Below, piece by piece: positions 6,276 to 13,271 of a DNA stretch of 13,271 nucleotides. Made by a program: the position numbers and the translations under genes. The stretch is from Terriglobales bacterium (GTDB lineage: Bacteria > Acidobacteriota > Terriglobia > Terriglobales > Acidobacteriaceae). The number at the start of each line of letters is the position of its first letter. Positions within the stretch are counted from its first letter, which is position 1. The stretch spans positions 1 through 13,271 of the forward strand of contig JASHXK010000125.1 in the NCBI GenBank assembly GCA_030043575.1, read 5' to 3'. Below the pieces are notes generated by a model. It did no database searches. It had not been told where the DNA came from and was given only the letters and a program-made list of their open reading frames with translations.

Positions 6276-6996
6276 AGACATGCGCACGCCGATTCTGCCG
6301 GGCAAGGGAGCCTCCGATTACGAGCGCTACTTGCGCACCGATGAGCTGCTGGCGCTGCAGAAGCCGCCCGAGGAGATGCTGCATCCCGACGAGTTGACCT
6401 TTCAGGTGACGCATCAGGCGTCGGAGCTGCTGATGAAAGGCGCAGCCTGGGAGCTGGATCGCGCGCGGCAGTGCATTCTGGAAGGCGATTACAAGAACGC
6501 CGCGCGGCTGCTGCGGCGCGCCAACAAGATGCTGGTGCATCCGCTGCGCATGCTGGCGATTCTGGAGACCATTACGCCGTACGAGTATCACGTTATCCGC
6601 GCCGGCCTGGGACATGGCAGCGGGCTGGACTCGCCCGGATTTCTCGCGCTGCTGCATATCGCGCCCCGGCTGGGCGAGGCGTTCTTCGAGCGGGTCAGCA
6701 AGGCGGGTCTGACATTGGAGGAGTTGTATCGGCGGCACACGGAGTTCTTCGAGCTGCATGAGATTGCCGAGGAGCTGCTCGATTACGATGAGCAGATCCA
6801 GCTCTTCCGCTACGCGCATCTCAAGCTGGCGCAGCGCATCATCGGCGGCGGTGTTGTTGGAACGATGGGAACGCCGGTCGAGGTGCTCAAGCAGCGCATG
6901 GAGTATCCGCTCTATCGGACATTGTGGGAAGTGCGCAACGAGATTACCTCGCGGGTCAACGCCGAGAACGCCACTGGACACGGCGGCGTGTACTAG
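6268..6996 (+). CDS. kynA: tryptophan 2,3-dioxygenase family haem protein, short form
   Basis: Tryptophan 2,3-dioxygenase opens the indole ring of tryptophan to N-formylkynurenine. The 242 residues show the family landmarks: YERYLRTDELLALQ (18-31), F45-x3-H49 in FQVTHQASEL, Y107-x3-R111, S118-G119 in GSGLDS, a likely haem-ligand H184 in RYAHLKLAQRIIG, and GTMGT (198-202). The substrate contacts known from the Xanthomonas enzyme (Phe, His, Tyr, Arg, Ser, Thr) have counterparts. However, SGFQS reads SGLDS, the Gly-rich loop reads GTMGTP, and only 73 residues separate R111 from H184, against about 120 in that enzyme. No other kynurenine gene is nearby, so another indole or aromatic substrate is possible. 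A GGAG eight bases upstream supports the ATG at 6268, inside the ABC gene. Confidence 0.8.
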   Translation: MTEDMRTPILPGKGASDYERYLRTDELLALQKPPEEMLHPDELTFQVTHQASELLMKGAAWELDRARQCILEGDYKNAARLLRRANKMLVHPLRMLAILETITPYEYHVIRAGLGHGSGLDSPGFLALLHIAPRLGEAFFERVSKAGLTLEELYRRHTEFFELHEIAEELLDYDEQIQLFRYAHLKLAQRIIGGGVVGTMGTPVEVLKQRMEYPLYRTLWEVRNEITSRVNAENATGHGGVY

Positions 6997-7145
6997 GGTG
7001 GCATACGCCTTCAGGCGTACAGACCGGACTCGCGAGAGCAAGAATCGCGCTTTAGCGCCTGAGGTAAGGATCCCTGCCTCAGCGGCTGAAGCCCAGTTTC
7101 CCACGACACTTTCAGTTTGCACCGCTGGAAGCGGTGCTCCACCCT
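6995..7145. repeat. structured intergenic repeat (REP/MITE-like), three hairpins closed by AGGGTGG/CCACCCT
   Basis: The 151 bases begin AGGGTGG (6995-7001) and end CCACCCT (7139-7145), a perfect inverted pair. Inside are a hairpin TACGCC-TTCA-GGCGTA (7004-7019), a GCGC-TTTA-GCGC hairpin (7047-7058) overlapping an alternative stem CTGAGG/CCTCAG (7059-7064 with 7077-7082), and GCACCGC-TGGAA-GCGGTGC (7119-7137). The two ends are themselves similar when one is reversed. It starts within the stop codon of the dioxygenase-like gene and ends one base before the ATG chosen for tlyA. It carries no gene. Confidence 0.65.
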
Positions 7146-7146
7146 G

Positions 7147-7971
7147 ATGTCTCATGCTAACCTGACCGCCGTGAAACTGCGTCTTGACAAGCTGCTGGTG
7201 GATCGCGGTCTGACTCCGTCACGCGAGCGCGCGCAGGCGCTGATCCTCGCTGGCCGAGTTCTGGTCAATGAGCAAAAGCTGGAGAAAGCCGGCGCGAGTG
7301 TAGACGGCGATGCCGCCATCCGTATCCTGGGCGACGATCTTCCCTACGTCAGCCGCGGCGGACTGAAGCTCAAGCACGCGCTCGAACACTGGCGCATCGA
7401 TGTCCACGGCAAGACCTGTCTCGACGTCGGTGCTTCAACCGGCGGTTTCACCGACTGCCTCTTGCAAGCCGGCGCGGCGCGAGTGATCGCCGTCGATACC
7501 GGTTACGGCCAAATGGATGCCAAACTGCGCAACGATCCGCGCGTTCAATTACTGGAGAAGACCAATGCGCGCTATCTGACGCCCGCGCAGATCTCCGATC
7601 CCAGTCTTGACCAAAGTCAGGCCGAATCCGGGGCACGACAGCCTGAACCCATCAGCTTCGTCGCGATGGATGTCTCGTTCATCTCCGCCACGCTGGTTCT
7701 GCCCGCGGTCGTGAACTGCGTTCGTTGGTCATCGAAAGAGTTCGAGATGGTTGTATTGGTCAAGCCGCAGTTCGAGGCCGGACGCGAGCGAGTCGGCAAA
7801 GGAGGAATCGTCCGCGATCCAGAAGTCCAGCAGGCCGCTGTCAAGAAAGTTGCCCGTGCTGTTGAAGAGCTGGGAGGCAAGGCGATTGAGACGATCGAAT
7901 CCCCAATCCTGGGTACCGAAGGCAACCGCGAGTTTCTCATTCATGCGCGATTCTTGCGGGATTCATCATGA
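7147..7971 (+). CDS. tlyA: TlyA family rRNA (cytidine-2'-O)-methyltransferase
   Basis: TlyA methylates ribose 2'-OH groups of 16S and 23S rRNA cytidines; some members are called haemolysins. The 274 residues contain an N-terminal S4 RNA-binding domain (about 10-60, LDKLLVDRGLTPSRERAQAL), a YVSRGGLKL linker, and an FtsJ-type methyltransferase domain with SAM loop LDVGASTGGFTDCLL (92-106). D174 in AMDVSFIS and K206 in VLVKPQFEAGRE are the catalytic-type residues. ATG 7147 is chosen; GTG 7171 (MKLRLDKLL) is equally typical for the family. Neither has a clear Shine-Dalgarno, because the preceding bases belong to the 6995-7145 repeat. The next gene, nadK, is a frequent tlyA neighbour, but here element 2 lies between them. 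Confidence 0.92.
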   Translation: MSHANLTAVKLRLDKLLVDRGLTPSRERAQALILAGRVLVNEQKLEKAGASVDGDAAIRILGDDLPYVSRGGLKLKHALEHWRIDVHGKTCLDVGASTGGFTDCLLQAGAARVIAVDTGYGQMDAKLRNDPRVQLLEKTNARYLTPAQISDPSLDQSQAESGARQPEPISFVAMDVSFISATLVLPAVVNCVRWSSKEFEMVVLVKPQFEAGRERVGKGGIVRDPEVQQAAVKKVARAVEELGGKAIETIESPILGTEGNREFLIHARFLRDSS

Positions 7972-8021
7972 CAGCAATTGCCCCGTGTACACTGGTTCAT
8001 TCCGAGCAAGGGAAACATCGG

Positions 8022-8049
8022 TTCAGCACAGAGACACAGAGGCACAGAG
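8022..8049 (+). repeat. left terminal inverted repeat of element 2
   Basis: After TTCAG come the octamers CACAGAGA, CACAGAGG and CACAGAGA. It matches the opposite arm at 24 of 28 positions. Confidence 0.8.
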
Positions 8050-8147
8050 AAGACCATGGTTATCATGTCTCGTAAGACTTCCGTACTCTTGAGTCGCAGA
8101 TACAGCTCCAAAACGACGGATTTTCTTCGTGCTGTACTTCACTGAAA

Positions 8148-8175
8148 CTCTCTGTCTCGGTGTCTCTGTGGTGAA
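8148..8175 (-). repeat. right terminal inverted repeat of element 2
   Basis: Read on the minus strand it starts TTCACCACAGAGACACCGAG. It is the most decayed of the four arms, with the third octamer changed to CAGAGAG. Confidence 0.8.
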
Positions 8176-8187
8176 ATATTCTTATTC

Positions 8188-9042
8188 ATGAAATCCGCTG
8201 CCATCATCTCCAAGCCCTCCAAGCCTGAAATGGCCGGCATCTTGCCTGAGCTGCTGACCTGGTTCCGGCAGCACGGTTACAAGGTCTACCTTGACGAGGA
8301 GACAGCGCAATACATTACCGGCGAAGAGGTGGTTACCCGCAACGATCTGGGAAGCCGCCATCCCGACTTTGCCCTGGTACTCGGCGGGGATGGGACATTA
8401 CTCTCGGCAGCGCGCGCCGTCGCCCATCACGGCGTACCCATCCTCGCCGTCAATCTGGGGTCGCTGGGCTTCCTCACCGAAGTTCCGCTCAGCGAGATGT
8501 ATCCCACGCTGGAAGCGGTCGCCAGTGGCAGCTGCCCCTTTGAACAGCGGGCGGTGATCGACTGCACAACCGTTCGCAACGGCGAGAACATTGCACACCA
8601 CTTCGCCCTGAACGACATGGTGGTAAATAAGAGCGCCATCTCGCGCCTGGCTGACTTCGATCTGCTGATCGACGGCGCCTTTGTCTTCAAGTACAAGGCT
8701 GACGGCGTAATCATCGCCACGCCTACCGGTTCGACCGCCTACTCTCTGGCGGCTGGAGGTCCGGTGCTGATGCCCAGCGTGACCTCATTCGTCGTGACTC
8801 CTGTCTGTCCCCACTCACTCACCCATCGGCCGCTGGTCGTCCCGGACAAGGCGCAGATCGAACTGCGCGTGGAGACCGGCGCCGAAGAGGCTTTCCTCAG
8901 CATCGACGGACAGGTTGGAGTTCCGCTGCAGCAAGGCGATCGCGTGTTGTGCCACCGCGCCGCCCACACGGTCAAGCTGATGCGCGTGCACCGCACCTTT
9001 TTCGATGTGCTGCGCAACAAGCTGAAATGGGGTCAGCGGTAG
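8188..9042 (+). CDS. nadK: NAD kinase
   Basis: NAD kinase phosphorylates NAD to NADP in the cytoplasm using ATP or polyphosphate. The 284 residues are of normal length. They show the catalytic GGDGT (66-70), NLGSLGFLTE (89-98), LNDMVV (141-146), YKADGVIIATPTGSTAYSLAAGGP (about 169-192) and a C-terminal FLSIDGQ segment. The ATG at 8188 opens directly into the first strand (KSAAIISKP). There is no Shine-Dalgarno; the 12 bases before the start are A/T-rich (ATATTCTTATTC) and follow the right arm of element 2. Any promoter shared with tlyA would have to read through that element. The usual downstream partner recN is absent; the next gene on this side is convergent. Confidence 0.96.
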   Translation: MKSAAIISKPSKPEMAGILPELLTWFRQHGYKVYLDEETAQYITGEEVVTRNDLGSRHPDFALVLGGDGTLLSAARAVAHHGVPILAVNLGSLGFLTEVPLSEMYPTLEAVASGSCPFEQRAVIDCTTVRNGENIAHHFALNDMVVNKSAISRLADFDLLIDGAFVFKYKADGVIIATPTGSTAYSLAAGGPVLMPSVTSFVVTPVCPHSLTHRPLVVPDKAQIELRVETGAEEAFLSIDGQVGVPLQQGDRVLCHRAAHTVKLMRVHRTFFDVLRNKLKWGQR

Positions 9043-9172
9043 AAACGGAAGCCTGCGGGTGTGCTAAGGATTCCACGACAATTTCGGGTCAAGGCAAGCC
9101 GGAGGCGCGGGTCCAAGAGTCTGTATGGAGCTGATGCTGATCTCGCCCAGGGCTCCGTGGGAGGGATCGCCT

Positions 9173-9430
9173 TCAAACCACCGGAATGGTTCGACTGAAG
9201 ACTTGATAGGCAATTCGAGTTGCTCGTCGTCTTTCAACCGGCTGGCAAACGTGCCTCAGCTCTAACTGAAACAGAGTGGCTTCGCGAAAGGCCCGCCCAA
9301 CCGTTAGACCGCACAGCCTGCACGTGGAATCAACCGTTCCCAACTCGTTATGCTGATGTGCATACTGTCCAGACACGCTGGCTGATTCGAAACCGCTGCC
9401 AAGAGCCGCTGCGCACGAAGGCAAACCCAT
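9173..9430 (-). CDS. possible small Cys/His protein (CxxC...HxC)
   Basis: I do not recognise this 85-residue frame with certainty. Its middle reads STCRLCGLTV and, after a helix-like stretch, LELRHVCQPV, so it offers a C-x2-C and an H-x-C that could bind a metal. A purine-rich GGGGGAG stands three bases before the ATG, which is close for a ribosome site. The first 30 residues look unstructured. It lies in the long gap between the convergent nadK and kinase genes. It may be a real small gene or a chance frame. Confidence 0.3.
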   Translation of the reverse strand: MGLPSCAAALGSGFESASVSGQYAHQHNELGTVDSTCRLCGLTVGRAFREATLFQLELRHVCQPVERRRATRIAYQVFSRTIPVV

Positions 9431-9665
9431 GATCTCCCCCGAACCTGTTCGATCCGACCGAATTCCCTCTTTGCATCCTAGGTCTACAGAAACCCCAGCA
9501 CCTTGCGTGCCAAAAGACGATGGGTGAAGGCATCTGCGTAAGGGGCAGTATTTGCTTCAAGGACAGTTCGCAAATGGGATCATTTCCTGTCGGGTTTGGG
9601 CCGCCCACTATCCTTTCGGATAGACAGGGACGCAATCCGGATAGTCCACTTGCGCGATCCGTACT
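9431..9665. other. non-coding remainder of the nadK-kinase gap
   Basis: No gene, RNA gene or repeat could be supported here or in 9043-9172. A small hairpin TATCC-TTTC-GGATA is visible at 9609-9622. Short frames on both strands lack family motifs. Confidence 0.4.
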
Positions 9666-12410
<2,745 letters not shown>

Positions 12411-12419
12411 GCACCGCGA

Positions 12420-12448
12420 ATCTTACGTAGCCCAGACGGGCAAGTCAA
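12420..12448 (-). promoter_or_regulatory. sigma70-type promoter of the kinase gene
   Basis: On the minus strand TTGACT (12448-12443) and TAAGAT (12425-12420) are separated by exactly 17 bases. The expected start point lies near 12413, about three bases before the GTG at 12410, which implies a leaderless transcript. Confidence 0.7.
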
Positions 12449-12473
12449 TGACGACGGCAGCTTCCGCTTCGCT

Positions 12474-12505
12474 CGGCAAAACCCCTTCTTCGCAGGATTT
12501 TGCCG
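12474..12505. promoter_or_regulatory. inverted repeat CGGCAAAA/TTTTGCCG between the two kinase-type genes
   Basis: A perfect 8-base inverted repeat (12474-12481 and 12498-12505) with a 16-base loop lies after the stop of the upstream gene and about 26 bases upstream of the kinase -35. No T-run follows on the minus strand, so it is not a typical terminator. An operator is possible. It may also be chance. Confidence 0.3.
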
Positions 12506-12542
12506 GAAACTCTCTCTCAAACTGGACTAATGTTCGGGGACC

Positions 12543-13271
12543 TCAAGGCTTAGTTTCCTGCAGCAGGACCACATCCGCCACGAACTGGCCGTGCAGCACG
12601 GCGAGGTTCTTTCCGTCCGGTGACAAGTCGAGCGACCAGATCTGATCCGCTTTGAAATCCGTAATCTGGTGCCCCGCGGAGCTGTCGATGGGCTGCATCC
12701 AGACGTTGTCGACGCCCTTCTCGCGGATCGCGTAGACGAGGGACTTCCCGTCGGGAGTGTATTGCAAGCCATGCGTGCGGCGGCTGGCCTCGAGCATGCG
12801 CGGCGCGCCCGGCGATCCCACATCGTACAGCCCGATCTTTGTGCTTCGCCGCTGCGAGTCGAGCAAGGCGGCTGCCAACGTTTTGCCGTCGGGAGAGAAC
12901 CTGAGCGCCGAGGCTCCCACGTAACCCTGGGGAAGATTCAGAACAACTTCCGAGTTGCCGGAGCCGTCCACCGGTACACGACGGATTTTCAACTCGCGGT
13001 TATCGAAGTAATACACCCATTTCTGATCGGGCGAGCAGGCTGGCGACCGATCGTCGTCGCCGTGGGTCAACTGCATCGGACCGGTCCCGTCGGCATTGGT
13101 ACGCCAGATATTTCTGGAGTTTGAGCTACCGCGGTTTTGCCAACCGAGCACCATGTAGTTGGCGCCACAGGCGAAGGGGGTGAACATGCGCGCGTGCGAA
13201 TCGGCCAGAATCGGAGTTTGACTCTTGCCATCCAGCGCCACTTTCAGCAGCCGGCTGAAGTTGCTCAGCAG
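12543..13271 (-). CDS. TolB/WD40-like propeller protein, probably C-terminus of a second Ser/Thr kinase, 5' partial
   Basis: The frame runs open to the window edge, so the N-terminus is missing; 242 residues are seen. They contain repeated propeller blades with motifs such as NIWRTNADGTGPMQLT, CSPDQKWVYYFD, RFSPDGKTLAAAL, YTPDGKSLVYAI, NVWMQPIDSSAGHQITDF and LSPDGKNLAVLHG. In Acidobacteriota such a string of blades, including an N-I-W-x-x blade, usually forms the sensor part of Hanks-type kinases, and the neighbour downstream is one. The kinase domain itself cannot be seen, so a stand-alone TolB-like protein or a winged-helix/propeller regulator is also possible. It is followed after 132 bases by the promoter of the next kinase, so the two are separately transcribed at least in part. 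Confidence 0.8.
   Translation of the reverse strand: MLSNFSRLLKVALDGKSQTPILADSHARMFTPFACGANYMVLGWQNRGSSNSRNIWRTNADGTGPMQLTHGDDDRSPACSPDQKWVYYFDNRELKIRRVPVDGSGNSEVVLNLPQGYVGASALRFSPDGKTLAAALLDSQRRSTKIGLYDVGSPGAPRMLEASRRTHGLQYTPDGKSLVYAIREKGVDNVWMQPIDSSAGHQITDFKADQIWSLDLSPDGKNLAVLHGQFVADVVLLQETKP

Larger units (their letters stand above)
8022..8175. mobile_element. Element 2: short gene-less relative of element 1
   Basis: The left arm 8022-8049 (TTCAGCACAGAGACACAGAG...) matches the reverse complement of 8148-8175 at 24 of 28 positions. Both arms carry the same CACAGAGA octamers as element 1. The 98 bases between (8050-8147) hold no plausible gene and do not resemble the interior of element 1. 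The outer end lies 12 bases before the nadK ATG, the same distance as element 1 from its downstream gene. The positions equivalent to TTAA read TTCA and TGAA, which argues against a TTAA target duplication. It looks like a MITE-type derivative; this is inference. Confidence 0.65.

Noticed and set aside
9431..9470. tRNA-like GTTCGATCC string
   Set aside because: No T-stem, anticodon arm or acceptor pairing can be built around it.

Overview
The window looks like a piece of a soil Acidobacteriota chromosome (Koribacter/Terriglobia-like). The reasons are GC-rich coding sequence, Ser/Thr kinases fused to TolB/WD40-like propellers, a GxxExxY gene, and intergenic gaps filled with short dispersed repeats. 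This placement is inference from gene content; no rRNA or other marker gene is present.

Layout. On the plus strand from 1 to 9042: the 3' end of a divergent GTP cyclohydrolase II (RibA-type) domain; a CysK/CBS-type PLP enzyme and a Cys/Met-metabolism PLP enzyme, a likely sulfur amino acid pair split by a GxxExxY cassette; a CoA-binding (YccU-type) protein; an unrecognised 101-residue protein translationally coupled to a MidA/NDUFAF7-type methyltransferase; a LolD/MacB-type ABC ATPase overlapping a short tryptophan 2,3-dioxygenase-like haem protein; tlyA; and nadK. On the minus strand from 13271 down to 9666: the 3' end of a kinase-type propeller protein, then a complete 914-residue Ser/Thr kinase with one membrane helix and a propeller domain. 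Between nadK and the kinase lie about 620 bases with at most one small minus-strand ORF.

The most unusual signal is a pair of related elements. Element 1 (1604-2157) has 32-bp terminal inverted repeats (30/32 identical) around a gene for a GxxExxY protein whose residue pattern fits a RecB/Cas4-like nuclease. Element 2 (8022-8175) has the same type of arms (24/28 identical) around 98 bases with no gene, so it looks like a non-autonomous relative. All four arms are built from three tandem octamers close to CACAGAGA, and both elements end exactly 12 bases before the ATG of the next gene. A third, unrelated repeat (6995-7145) with three hairpins exactly fills the gap between the dioxygenase-like gene and tlyA. 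Several gene starts have a -10-like box only 6-12 bases upstream and no Shine-Dalgarno, suggesting leaderless messages.
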